Made by a program: the position numbers and the translations under genes. This document shows, in pieces, positions 25,739 to 34,130 of a stretch of 37,238 nt of DNA. Source of the DNA: Syntrophorhabdus sp. PtaU1.Bin058 (lineage in GTDB: Bacteria; Desulfobacterota; Syntrophorhabdia; Syntrophorhabdales; Syntrophorhabdaceae); assembly GCA_002067975.1 (NCBI GenBank), contig MVRS01000054.1, forward strand, positions 1 to 37,238, in the 5' to 3' direction. Every line of letters starts with the position of its first letter. The first letter of the stretch is position 1. Under the pieces are notes generated by a model, which did no database searches, was not told the DNA's origin, and saw only the letters and a list, made by a program, of their open reading frames with translations.

Positions 25739-26694
25739 TCCGGTCAGAGCGAGGCATTGCCCTTTTGATGGTGCTGTGGATCATCACGATCCTCATGGTG
25801 CTCGTCGTCTCTTTTTCGTTTCTCACGAAAACGGAAGCACGTTCGACGTTCTACTTCAGGGAAGGGGTGCAGAAGAAATTCTATGCAGAGGCCGGCATCG
25901 AGGAAGCCCTCATGGAGATATATCACAGGCAGGTCTATCGGAACCAGGCTGTTGTCCTCGAGGGCAGCGAGGTCGTGAGGGTTGACGGCAGGCCGTATAC
26001 CGGTGAAATCGGAACGGGTCGTTACGTTATCAGGCTCCTGAACGAATCCGGCAAGATCAACATCAATACGATGACGGACGCAACGGGCGTCGTATTGAAC
26101 AACCTCCTTGTGAGCCTTGGCGTTCCTAAGGAGCGGGCCGATATTATTGTTGATTCCATGCTTGACTGGGTGGATGGGGACAACGTGCGCCGACTCAACG
26201 GCGCAGAGGACGAATATTACCTGTCTCTTCCAAATCCCTATAAAGCAAAAAACGGTCCCTTCGAGGTCATGGAAGAGCTCCTGTTGGTGAGGGATATGTC
26301 GCCGGATATCCTCTTTGGAAGCAAGGAACGAAAGGGCCTTATCCATTTTGTGACCGTATATGGATCCACATCGAAGATCAATCTCAACACGGCCCCACAG
26401 GAGATACTCATGGCGCTCCCCGGGCTGACCACGGATGCCGTCATGCGGATCATGGAGCAGAGGGAGGCGGCGGAATTCAGAGAAATAAAGGATATTCAGG
26501 CCATAACGGGACTAAATTCAGAGGCAATATCCCCCTATGTCGATATGGGCGAATCCGATACCTATACCATTGAATCTGTCGGCCTCCAGGGAGACGCGAA
26601 GAAGGGTTACGGGATACGGGCGGTAGTAACGGTTCAGGGGGGCGGTCTATCTCAGTTCGTTTATTACAAAAGCCCGTCGGAGATGCACGAATGA
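25735..26694 (+). CDS. gspK: Type II secretion pseudopilin GspK (tip protein)
   Basis: A 319-residue large pseudopilin that caps the pseudopilus tip. The short leader MIRSERG precedes IALLMVLWIITILMVL. The Glu at mature position 5 is absent, as known for GspK. The large inserted helical domain includes SGKININT and the helix-hairpin-helix-like ITGLNSEAISPY. The frame opens at 25618, but the ATG at 25735 overlaps the gspJ stop and yields the normal leader. Confidence 0.94.
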   Translation: MIRSERGIALLMVLWIITILMVLVVSFSFLTKTEARSTFYFREGVQKKFYAEAGIEEALMEIYHRQVYRNQAVVLEGSEVVRVDGRPYTGEIGTGRYVIRLLNESGKININTMTDATGVVLNNLLVSLGVPKERADIIVDSMLDWVDGDNVRRLNGAEDEYYLSLPNPYKAKNGPFEVMEELLLVRDMSPDILFGSKERKGLIHFVTVYGSTSKINLNTAPQEILMALPGLTTDAVMRIMEQREAAEFREIKDIQAITGLNSEAISPYVDMGESDTYTIESVGLQGDAKKGYGIRAVVTVQGGGLSQFVYYKSPSEMHE

Positions 26695-28196
26695 AGCTGA
26701 TCGGGGCAATGATATCCTGGAAGGAAAATTTTTCCGTGATCGCGGCGCGTGCAAGGAAGATCGCCGACAGCATATGTAAGGCACTTTCCTTCAACGTGGT
26801 GGAGGGCGTCATCATCCCGAAGAGATTTCTCTCCATTACTCTCGGCAAGGGGTCTGTAGCGGCGGCATACGGAATGCTGTTCCTGTCGAGGCCGAGGATC
26901 AGGGGATGTAAACGGTATTCCTTTGACGGGGCCCGGTATGTTCAGCCGGAAAACCTTGCATCGACGATCTCTCTCGCTATCGATGAGTTCGGGGCAAGGG
27001 GTGCTGAGATCGTGATCGGCATACCGAGGGAATGGGTTATGATAAGGTCTGTAGAGCTTCCTGCGGCAGTCAGAGACAATGTAGCATCGGCCGTGGCCTT
27101 TGAACTGGACAGGCTGACGCCCCTCCATCCATCAGAGGCGATGTATGATTTTATGATCCGCGATGAAGAGAACAATAAGCTCCATATACTCCTGATGGCA
27201 ACGCGTGCCGATATCCTGAGGCCCTACCTGCAGGCGTTGCGCGGGAAGGGCATTGAGCCGTCGAGGATCGCACCGGCCGTGACGGGTCTCGGCACGCTTT
27301 GCAGTATGATCGGGGACAAAGACGGGAGCGCCCTGTGCGTATCGATCAGCGACAGTGGATACGAGGGGTGCGCGATGAAGAAAGGGGCCTTTGTAGCGAG
27401 CTTCTGCGGGAATTTTCCGGGCGGGGACCATGAGAAAAACCTCAGCCTCGTGAAAGAAGAACTCACCCCTTTTCTGGAAGAGTTTAAAGGGGAAGGCCTT
27501 GCGCCAATTGTCTTTTTCAACGCCGCGCCGGGATATACCGCACCTGAGCGCATTATCGGCGCCCCGGTGAGGATACTGAACAATGAAAGTATGAAGACCA
27601 TGTTCAAGACGGACTGCGACGAAAACAATATCGAACCCCTCGGGGGACTGCTGGAGGCCCTCCGCACGGGGACAAAAAGGTTTGATCTTGCAGGGAAAGG
27701 CCGGGAGAAGACGCGAAAAGCGCCGATGGCAGTCACGGTTGTCCTCCTTGCCTTCATCGCCGCAACGCTTGCAGTCTATGTTGTCGCGCCTGTGGAGATG
27801 GAGAAGAGAAGGCTCCAGGCCATCGAATACCAGATAAAGGCGCTGAAGGGCGAGGTCAAAAAGGTTGAGGCCCTGAAGAGAGAGGCGGCAACTATCGAAG
27901 CGGAGATTGCCCAGATCAATGAATTCAAGGAATCGAGGCCCATGACGCTTCATGTTCTCAGGGAACTGACGAAGGTATTGCCGAAGAGCGTGTGGCTCGT
28001 CAGGTCAAAGATCACCGACGAGAAGGTAGAGATCGAGGGGTACGCCTCTTCGGCAACGGAGACCCTGCCGAAGCTTGAGCAATCGGACCTTTTCAAGAAG
28101 GCCGAGTTTTCCTCGCCGACAACGCGGGATACAAGACAGAACGTGGACCGGTTTGCCGTAAGGATGGAGATCGAAGGGTATGAAAAGAAAAAATAG
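26691..28196 (+). CDS. gspL: Type II secretion assembly-platform protein GspL (PilM/PilN-like fusion)
   Basis: A 501-residue protein with a cytoplasmic actin-like (PilM/GspL-type) region (about 40-330), one membrane helix near 343-363 (MAVTVVLLAFIAATLAVYVV), a coiled coil, and a periplasmic ferredoxin-like domain (about 425-500) like PilN. It links GspE to GspM in the inner membrane. The N-terminal 35 residues before the actin-like fold are atypical. It overlaps gspK by 4 bases and gspM by 17. Confidence 0.9.
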   Translation: MKLIGAMISWKENFSVIAARARKIADSICKALSFNVVEGVIIPKRFLSITLGKGSVAAAYGMLFLSRPRIRGCKRYSFDGARYVQPENLASTISLAIDEFGARGAEIVIGIPREWVMIRSVELPAAVRDNVASAVAFELDRLTPLHPSEAMYDFMIRDEENNKLHILLMATRADILRPYLQALRGKGIEPSRIAPAVTGLGTLCSMIGDKDGSALCVSISDSGYEGCAMKKGAFVASFCGNFPGGDHEKNLSLVKEELTPFLEEFKGEGLAPIVFFNAAPGYTAPERIIGAPVRILNNESMKTMFKTDCDENNIEPLGGLLEALRTGTKRFDLAGKGREKTRKAPMAVTVVLLAFIAATLAVYVVAPVEMEKRRLQAIEYQIKALKGEVKKVEALKREAATIEAEIAQINEFKESRPMTLHVLRELTKVLPKSVWLVRSKITDEKVEIEGYASSATETLPKLEQSDLFKKAEFSSPTTRDTRQNVDRFAVRMEIEGYEKKK

Positions 28197-28734
28197 GCTC
28201 TTTACCATCGCCATACCGGTCATCGCAGTGCTTACAGCGCTCGTCGCGTATCAGTACGGGTACCTCTTTATCAAACATGAAATGGCATCTCTGAAGGAGG
28301 CCCAGTCTGCGAGGACAAAGGCGCTGGAAAAATCGATGAAGCTTATCATGGAAAGACCCGAACTGGAAAAGAGACTGAACAGACTGAAAGAGCAGAGGAA
28401 GGCCGATGCGTCAAAGATCATCGAGGCCCAGACGATCTCGCTTGCCGCCGCGACACTCCAGGATACGGTCAAGGGGATCATAACGGGAAGAGGGGGATCG
28501 ATCACGAGCGAGCGCGTAGAGAGACCCGATAACCTCGGCAAGTTCCAGGTCATTAACGTAAGCATCGACGCCGTGCTGCCCAATACCCAGGCGCTGAGCG
28601 ATGTCCTCTTCGGCATGGAAACGCGGACACCCTACCTTGTTGTCAGAGAAATGGACGCCAGGATCAAAAATATCAGGGACCCCGGAGAGTTGATGGTGAA
28701 GATACGCGTCTCCGCGCTTACAGGCGGGAAATGA
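28180..28734 (+). CDS. gspM: Type II secretion protein GspM, b-subtype
   Basis: A 184-residue protein with one N-terminal membrane helix (about 8-27), a coiled coil with LEKRLNRLKEQRKAD, and a C-terminal ferredoxin-like domain (TPYLVVREMDARIK). The arrangement matches the T2SSM_b / PilO-like group found in deltaproteobacteria and relatives. It partners GspL in the inner-membrane platform. The start lies inside the end of gspL behind GAAGGGT. Confidence 0.88.
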   Translation: MKRKNRLFTIAIPVIAVLTALVAYQYGYLFIKHEMASLKEAQSARTKALEKSMKLIMERPELEKRLNRLKEQRKADASKIIEAQTISLAAATLQDTVKGIITGRGGSITSERVERPDNLGKFQVINVSIDAVLPNTQALSDVLFGMETRTPYLVVREMDARIKNIRDPGELMVKIRVSALTGGK

Positions 28735-28735
28735 A

Positions 28736-29434
28736 ATGAAGATGATACGGCATATCGCGCGTCACGCGAACCTTTTGAACGCGCTCCTCCTGGCAATTTC
28801 CGTGATCGTTGCCGTCTTTGTTTTCCTGTCTCTCGCGCACATGGACCGCAGATATTCTCTGCCGGGCGCACAACATAAGACGCCCGTTGAGGGGGATAAA
28901 AAACAGACAGAGAAAGGCAGCGCCCCGACGCCTGCCGATTTCGCGGTCATCGGCGAGATGAACCTCTTCCATCCCGAGAGGATCACCCCCGTTGAAAAAA
29001 AGGCCGACATGCCGAGGCCCGAATTGGTCCTTTACTCCACAATGGTATCGGACGCCGTTCAATTTGCCATGATCGAAGATAAAAAGAGCCCGAAGACATC
29101 ACCCGGAAGGGGCAACCGTCAGACGGTCGTAAAAAAGGGCGATGTGGTAAGCGGCTTTATTGTAACCGGGATAACTACCGACAGCATCGTGCTCACAAAA
29201 GGCAACGAGCAAATGGAGGTACACATCTCAGATGAGGAGAAAAGAAAGGAGCAGAATGCCCCTCAATCCAGGATAGGGAGATTGCCTGCAGCGAGACCCG
29301 CTTCTCAAACGAGACCCGCAGCGGCCATGCCCGTGATCCCCCGCCAAAACCAGCCGTCAGGCCCTGTCTCGCCGGGACAGACGACAGGGTCCCAGCCTCA
29401 GACAACGAGAGGGGCAGCGCCCGGCAGCAGATAG
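28736..29434 (+). CDS. gspC: GspC-like inner-membrane/periplasmic linker of type II secretion
   Basis: A 232-residue protein with an N-terminal membrane anchor (about 14-36) and a periplasmic homology-region-like domain. It contains the FAVIGEMNLFHPER segment typical of the GspC N-terminal region and GDVVSGFIVTGITTDSIVL, the usual HR-domain beta pattern. The C-terminal third is Pro/Gln/Ser-rich and disordered, with no PDZ domain. GspC contacts the secretin N0 domain. Here it is last in the operon instead of first, as in several non-enterobacterial systems. Assignment rests on the motif and position. Confidence 0.8.
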   Translation: MKMIRHIARHANLLNALLLAISVIVAVFVFLSLAHMDRRYSLPGAQHKTPVEGDKKQTEKGSAPTPADFAVIGEMNLFHPERITPVEKKADMPRPELVLYSTMVSDAVQFAMIEDKKSPKTSPGRGNRQTVVKKGDVVSGFIVTGITTDSIVLTKGNEQMEVHISDEEKRKEQNAPQSRIGRLPAARPASQTRPAAAMPVIPRQNQPSGPVSPGQTTGSQPQTTRGAAPGSR

Positions 29435-29500
29435 CGCCTGTGCCTCTCGGCACCGGCAAGGGAATCTGCACAGTGACCGATGTAATGAGAGGCATAACGG

Positions 29501-29521
29501 GCAGCGCGAAAACAGCGCTGC
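29501..29521 (+). terminator. Hairpin after the gsp operon, possible terminator
   Basis: GCAGCGC and GCGCTGC form a perfect 7-pair stem around a 7-base loop. No T-run follows, as the sequence continues straight into promoter element B, so any termination would be factor-dependent or weak. Confidence 0.3.
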
Positions 29522-29523
29522 GA

Positions 29524-29581
29524 TTAATAAAAAATTAAAGATTCCTTAACAAGGGCATAACATTATTTTGATACCTTCTCA
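29524..29581 (+). promoter_or_regulatory. Copy B of the 58-bp promoter element, upstream of the TpsB gene
   Basis: It contains the same A/T block as copy A base for base (TTAATAAAAAATTAA), the same 7-base gap, TTAACA (29546-29551), 5 bases, ATAACA (29557-29562), and TTTTGATACCTTCTCA. Identity to copy A is 47/58. Downstream, TGAATACAGGG at 29600-29610 recurs in the leader of the PEP-CTERM gene (35457-35467). Confidence 0.7.
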
Positions 29582-29702
29582 TCGCAGCAAATTCCAGATT
29601 GAATACAGGGCAGAAGAACAAGGCGATTGTTCAGGAAGCCCCCGGATGTTTTTGTACAGTCCTCGCAATACGTCCTGTTGTTATACGAGGAATTGAGAGG
29701 GA

Positions 29703-31388
29703 ATGATCCAATACTATAGAAAAAAGGAGAGTCCCGGCAGATCCGGACCTTCGCGCCGACGCTGCCGTATCAATAGATGGCTCCTGCTGACAGCAGTATT
29801 CTTTTCTATCTCCATGGTCTCCTCCGGCGTGAACGGTCAGACGCAACCGGCGCATCCAGGGTCTGTCAGGGCGCAACCGGCCGAACAGGAGCCTTCCTTC
29901 AGGATCCAATCTTTTATTATCGAAGGGAATACCATCCTAACGGAAAAGGAGATCCACGATCTCCTCAAAAGATATGTGGGGCCGGGGAAGACCGCTTCCG
30001 ACGTCGAACGGGCGCGGAACGAACTGGAGAAGATGTATCACGATTCCGGCTATCCCGCGGTTCTCGTGAACATCCCCGAGCAGACCGTCACGGAAGGGAC
30101 GATCAGGCTCCAGGTCATAGAGAGCAAGATAGGCAGCGTTCGCGTCACGGGCAACAAATGGTATACCCGTGAAAAAATCCTTCGCGACCTCCCTTCGCTT
30201 TCCCCGGGAAAGATACTCTATGCGCCCATGGTCCAAAAGGACTTGGAGCGCGCAAGCCGCGGCCAGGACATCAAGCTTGCCCCGATCCTCTCGCCCGGCA
30301 AGGAGCTGGGCCTGACGGACGTGGAGATCAAGGTGGAAGACCGGCTTCCCCTCCACGGGAGCGTTGAGCTTAACAACTTAAGCACCCACGATACCAGCGA
30401 TCAGCGTTTAAGCGCCATGCTCCGCTATGACAATCTGTGGCAGAGGGACCATTCCATTTCCATACAATACCAGATCTCCCCCCAGAAGACCGAAGAGGTT
30501 GAGCTCTACGGTCTTTCCTACACGCTCCCCGCGCCCTGGAATTCCAACCATTATTTGGCCTTCTACGGAGTAAAGTCGGACAGCAATACCACCATAACCG
30601 GCACCGGATACAGGGTGAGCGGCAAAGGAACCATCTTGGGGACGAGGTATGTGATCTCGCTTCCACCCTATGGTTTTTACGCACATAACATCACCGCAGG
30701 GCTTGACTACAAAAACTTTACCGAGACGGTGGGGGCAAATACGGCGGCAGGGACAGAGACGCCTATCACGTACGCCCCGCTCTCCGTATCGTACAACTCC
30801 TCGCTCCCCGACGCCTGGGGGATGACGAGGTTCAGCGGCGGCCTGAATGTGGCCTTCCGCGGGCTCGTCACTGACCAGGAAAAATTTGAGGTGAAGCGGT
30901 CAGGGGCACGGGGGAACTATATGTATCTCACCGCCGGCATAGAGAGAAATCAGAAACTCCCCGCAGGGATGGGCCTCTTTCTCAAGCTCGACGGGCAGAT
31001 CGCAGACCAGCCGTTGATCTCGAACGAGCAATATTCGGGCGGCGGGATGATGAACGTGCGGGGATACAGGGAGGCAGAGGCGCTGGGGGATGACGCATTC
31101 CACGGGACAGCGGAAGTTTCCGCGCCGGACCTTGGTTCTCTCATGGGTTGGGGAAAATACTTCATGATGACGCCTTTTGTCTTTTACGACTATGCATGGC
31201 TGCACGTCAAACGGGCCCTCGATCTCCAGGACGATGTCATACGCCTCCGTGGAACAGGGGCGGGGATCAGAGGGACCGTCCGAAATTACTTCTATTACGA
31301 ACTGATGCTCGGGTTTCCGTTGATCGATACCGACAAGACGGATAAATACCATGAACGTTGGCATTTCAAGGTAGGGGTCCAGTTTTGA
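29703..31388 (+). CDS. TpsB / FhaC-ShlB-type outer-membrane transporter
   Basis: A 561-residue two-partner-secretion transporter. The signal peptide lies within the first about 45 residues (basic N-terminus, then WLLLTAVFFSISMVSSGVNG). A POTRA domain of the ShlB type spans about 65-140 (FIIEGNTILTEKEI), a second POTRA-like segment follows (GSVRVTGNKWYTREKI), and the 16-strand barrel ends in a C-terminal Phe (KVGVQF). The conserved VRGYRE motif of the Omp85/TpsB L6 loop starts at V452. Such proteins export one large TpsA exoprotein, but none lies next to it here. Promoter element B precedes it. Confidence 0.93.
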   Translation: MIQYYRKKESPGRSGPSRRRCRINRWLLLTAVFFSISMVSSGVNGQTQPAHPGSVRAQPAEQEPSFRIQSFIIEGNTILTEKEIHDLLKRYVGPGKTASDVERARNELEKMYHDSGYPAVLVNIPEQTVTEGTIRLQVIESKIGSVRVTGNKWYTREKILRDLPSLSPGKILYAPMVQKDLERASRGQDIKLAPILSPGKELGLTDVEIKVEDRLPLHGSVELNNLSTHDTSDQRLSAMLRYDNLWQRDHSISIQYQISPQKTEEVELYGLSYTLPAPWNSNHYLAFYGVKSDSNTTITGTGYRVSGKGTILGTRYVISLPPYGFYAHNITAGLDYKNFTETVGANTAAGTETPITYAPLSVSYNSSLPDAWGMTRFSGGLNVAFRGLVTDQEKFEVKRSGARGNYMYLTAGIERNQKLPAGMGLFLKLDGQIADQPLISNEQYSGGGMMNVRGYREAEALGDDAFHGTAEVSAPDLGSLMGWGKYFMMTPFVFYDYAWLHVKRALDLQDDVIRLRGTGAGIRGTVRNYFYYELMLGFPLIDTDKTDKYHERWHFKVGVQF

Positions 31389-31420
31389 TGTACCCTGCCA
31401 TAGCGTTCAAGGGCCCTGTT

Positions 31421-31478
31421 TTAATGAAAACTTTAAGGTTTCTTAACATCGCCGTAACATTGCTTTGTTACCTTCTCA
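31421..31478 (+). promoter_or_regulatory. Copy C of the 58-bp promoter element, upstream of the porin
   Basis: TTAATGAAAACTTTAA (31421-31436), TTAACA (31443-31448), 5 bases, GTAACA (31454-31459), then TTGTTACCTTCTCA with extended -10 TGT-TACCTT. The repeats to the end match copy A at 32 of 36 positions and the whole element at 47 of 58. It lies 61 bases before the porin start. Confidence 0.7.
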
Positions 31479-31539
31479 CAAATTATCAGGACTATTATGG
31501 ATGGTTTGACGGGAGGGTGAACTGACAGAAGGAGCAGGT

Positions 31540-33246
31540 ATGCACAGACAACGATGGAACAAAACGATGAGGGGCGTATTGCTGCTTCTTGCCCTGTTAA
31601 TATGCCACGTTGCGTTGGCAGCGCGCAGTGTTCACGGTGAGGCGCTTCCGCTCTCCACCATACCAAAGGGAGTTGAATCTGCAGGAGAAGATACATCCGG
31701 CACCGAGGAACTGGTAAACATCCTGTTAAAAAATGGCTTATTGATGAAGGACGAGGCAGAGGCATTGCGGAAGAAGATGGCCTCCGGGTTATCGGGGCTT
31801 GCCGCCCTGACAGAGCTTCTCAGGACAAAGGGGTTTATTACCCCTGAAGAGGCAGGCAAGGTGGCAAAGAAGGCAGAGGCGGCGCCGCAGAGACAGGTCG
31901 TCATCTTTTCCGAACAGGACCAGAAGAGGTTCGAGAAGATGACACAGGACGTAACGCAGGAGATAAAAAAGGACGTAAGGGAGAAGGTGAAGGCCGAGAT
32001 CAAGGAAGAGGTCCTCCAGGAGACAAAGGGGCAGATCAGGTCAGAGGCCGCTCCGGAGTGGACGAAGAGGATCCGTTTCGGCGGGGACGTGCGTTTGCGT
32101 TATCACGGGGATTACATGGGTCCGGACAACGACGTCTTTTGGGATCCGAGTTCGACCTCCTTCACACCATTGAACACCACGCAGGACAGGCACCGTGTCC
32201 GGGTCAGGGCGCGCCTGCAGGCAACGGCTGACGTGAATGAGAGCACAGAGGCCGCTGTCCGCCTGACAACAGGCAATACCACAAATCCCGTTACAACAAA
32301 CCAGACCATGGGAAACTTCGAGAACAAGTACAGCGTGGTGATAGACCTTGCCTATGCCAAGTGGAAACCGGTTGAGAACCTCACCTTCTGGGGTGGAAGG
32401 ATACCCAACCCCTTCTTTTACTCAGACCTTGTCTGGTACAATGACCTGACCTTCGACGGGGTAGCTGCGAGTTACACCGTGCCGTTGACCGACAGCATAA
32501 AAGGGTTTTTCACGGCAGGCGCCTTTCCCCTCCAGGAGATCGAATCCAATCAGCAGGACAAGTGGCTCTTCGGATGGCAGGCAGGGGTTGATCTGAAACC
32601 CCATAAAGAGATCATCGGCAGGCTGGGGGTGGCGTTATACGATTTCAAAAATACCCAGGGGATCGTCAATCCTCCGGGTCGTCCGGCCGGCGAGACGGAT
32701 TACTCTGCGCCCGTCTTTATGCAGAAAGGGAATACCGTTATCTTTATAGACCCCCTCAATTCGACGAAGACAGGGTATGCGGCAAAATACCAGGAGCTTA
32801 GCGTTACCGGCAAGCTGGATATCGGGTTCTGGGACCCCGTAAGGGTTGTGCTCCTGGCGGATTACGTGAACAACATCGGTTACAACAGGTCGGAGGTGCG
32901 CGCCCTTACCGGGATCCCGGACTACAAGGCAGAGACGGAAGGGTATCAGGTCGGGTTGTCGGTCGGCCATCCCGTAATGAGAAAATTCGGCGACTGGAGA
33001 TTCTTCTCCTATTATAAATACCTTGAAAGGGATGCGGTCATGGATGCCTTCACCGACCCGGATTTCCACCTTGGCGGCACCTCTGCAAAGGGCTGGATCT
33101 TCGGAGGGGAGATCGGACTGACAAAGAATCTGTGGACAACATTTAAATGGATTTCAACGGACTGGATCACGCCCCCGCCCAACGTAGGGGGCAACACACG
33201 GTTTGCCGTTGATTCGTTTTTCCTTGACCTCAATTGCCGGTTTTAG
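31540..33246 (+). CDS. Putative porin with N-terminal coiled-coil region
   Basis: A 568-residue outer-membrane protein. A signal peptide (about 1-36) is followed by a helical segment (ELVNILLKNGLLMKDEAEALRKK), a second similar helix (LTELLRTKGFITPEEAG), a charged coiled coil (about 125-165) and a long beta-barrel region (about 170-568). The barrel ends in ...LDLNCRF with terminal Phe, the outer-membrane assembly signature. The layout matches the 'putative porin' family of Desulfobacterota and related bacteria. The transported solute is unknown. It has its own copy of the shared promoter element. The start ATG follows AAGGAGCAGGT. Confidence 0.88.
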   Translation: MHRQRWNKTMRGVLLLLALLICHVALAARSVHGEALPLSTIPKGVESAGEDTSGTEELVNILLKNGLLMKDEAEALRKKMASGLSGLAALTELLRTKGFITPEEAGKVAKKAEAAPQRQVVIFSEQDQKRFEKMTQDVTQEIKKDVREKVKAEIKEEVLQETKGQIRSEAAPEWTKRIRFGGDVRLRYHGDYMGPDNDVFWDPSSTSFTPLNTTQDRHRVRVRARLQATADVNESTEAAVRLTTGNTTNPVTTNQTMGNFENKYSVVIDLAYAKWKPVENLTFWGGRIPNPFFYSDLVWYNDLTFDGVAASYTVPLTDSIKGFFTAGAFPLQEIESNQQDKWLFGWQAGVDLKPHKEIIGRLGVALYDFKNTQGIVNPPGRPAGETDYSAPVFMQKGNTVIFIDPLNSTKTGYAAKYQELSVTGKLDIGFWDPVRVVLLADYVNNIGYNRSEVRALTGIPDYKAETEGYQVGLSVGHPVMRKFGDWRFFSYYKYLERDAVMDAFTDPDFHLGGTSAKGWIFGGEIGLTKNLWTTFKWISTDWITPPPNVGGNTRFAVDSFFLDLNCRF

Positions 33247-33284
33247 CTGACTGCTGCAGGATATGAACGTATAAGGAGGCAGCC

Positions 33285-33938
33285 ATGGACAGGGCGAAAT
33301 TGAAGATATTCATTGCCATCGCCCTTGGGATAGCCGTCGGTTTTGCAGTCGGCTTCGGCTGGGGACATGTGCGGCTGCAAAGTGAACAGAAGATGTATAC
33401 GGCAAAGATCAAAGACCTCAACCGGAGGCTCTCCCAGGCGCAGAGCAAATATTCACAGGATATTGCCCAGCAGACCGTGCTGGAAGACGAGAAGCGGGCT
33501 GCCCTCGAAGAGGTGGAGAAGATCCGGACCGAGAAGAAGGTGCTCAAGTCAAAGGCCGATTCCTTGGATGCGAAGAGCGGGCAGTTGACCGAGCGCCTTG
33601 CAAAGGTAGAGACAGAGCGGAACTCGCTGGACAAAAAAGAGAAGCAGGACCTCCGGACAATAGAGGAGCGTGACAAGGAGATAAAGCAGCTCGTCGAGAT
33701 ACGCCAGCGGCTCCAGAACGAACTGAAGAGGGTGAACCAGAGGTACGACCGGTGCGTCGAGAACAACGCGGGCATGTATATTGTGGCGAGCGAGATCCTC
33801 CATAGATACGAGGGAAAGGGGTTCAAGGACAGGGTGCTCGAGAAAGAGCCTTTCACACAGATCAAGAAGGTGGAGCTGGAAAGACTCGTGCAGGAGTACA
33901 GGGACAAGATCGACGCACAGAAGATGCGGACGAAATAA
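33285..33938 (+). CDS. Membrane-anchored coiled-coil protein of unknown function
   Basis: A 217-residue protein with one N-terminal membrane anchor (about residues 5-26, FIAIALGIAVGFAVGFGWG), then an almost continuous charged coiled coil (about 32-165) and a short C-terminal helical region. I do not recognise a specific family. The start follows TAAGGAGGCAGCC. It lies 38 bases after the porin and before the SurA-like chaperone, so it may be a periplasmic scaffold or spacer acting in outer-membrane or export biogenesis. That role is inferred from context only. Confidence 0.75.
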   Translation: MDRAKLKIFIAIALGIAVGFAVGFGWGHVRLQSEQKMYTAKIKDLNRRLSQAQSKYSQDIAQQTVLEDEKRAALEEVEKIRTEKKVLKSKADSLDAKSGQLTERLAKVETERNSLDKKEKQDLRTIEERDKEIKQLVEIRQRLQNELKRVNQRYDRCVENNAGMYIVASEILHRYEGKGFKDRVLEKEPFTQIKKVELERLVQEYRDKIDAQKMRTK

Positions 33939-33985
33939 ATGAAAGGCAGAGGACAGGAGATGAAACAAAAAAGAGCACGAATCCG

Positions 33986-34130
33986 GAATGCAGAAGGTAG
34001 AAGTCAGGAAAAACACAGAGAACATAGAAAGGGGTAAGCATGGGGCGAAAAAGAGCATACATGGCCATTGGCCGCACCATAAAAGGCTTGGCAGTTCACT
34101 TCTGTATACTGACTTCTGTATTCTGTATTC
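33986..34130. repeat. Second inverted-repeat element, overlapping the start of the SurA-like gene
   Basis: The arm at 33986-34007 (GAATGCAGAAGGTAGAAG plus four bases) is complementary to 34109-34130 at 18 of 22 positions. The right arm belongs to a run of CTTCTGTATTCTG-type repeats (34100-34150) that encodes the hydrophobic core of the signal peptide. Arm length and overall size resemble the element at 16904-17033, although the repeat sequence differs. Confidence 0.55.
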
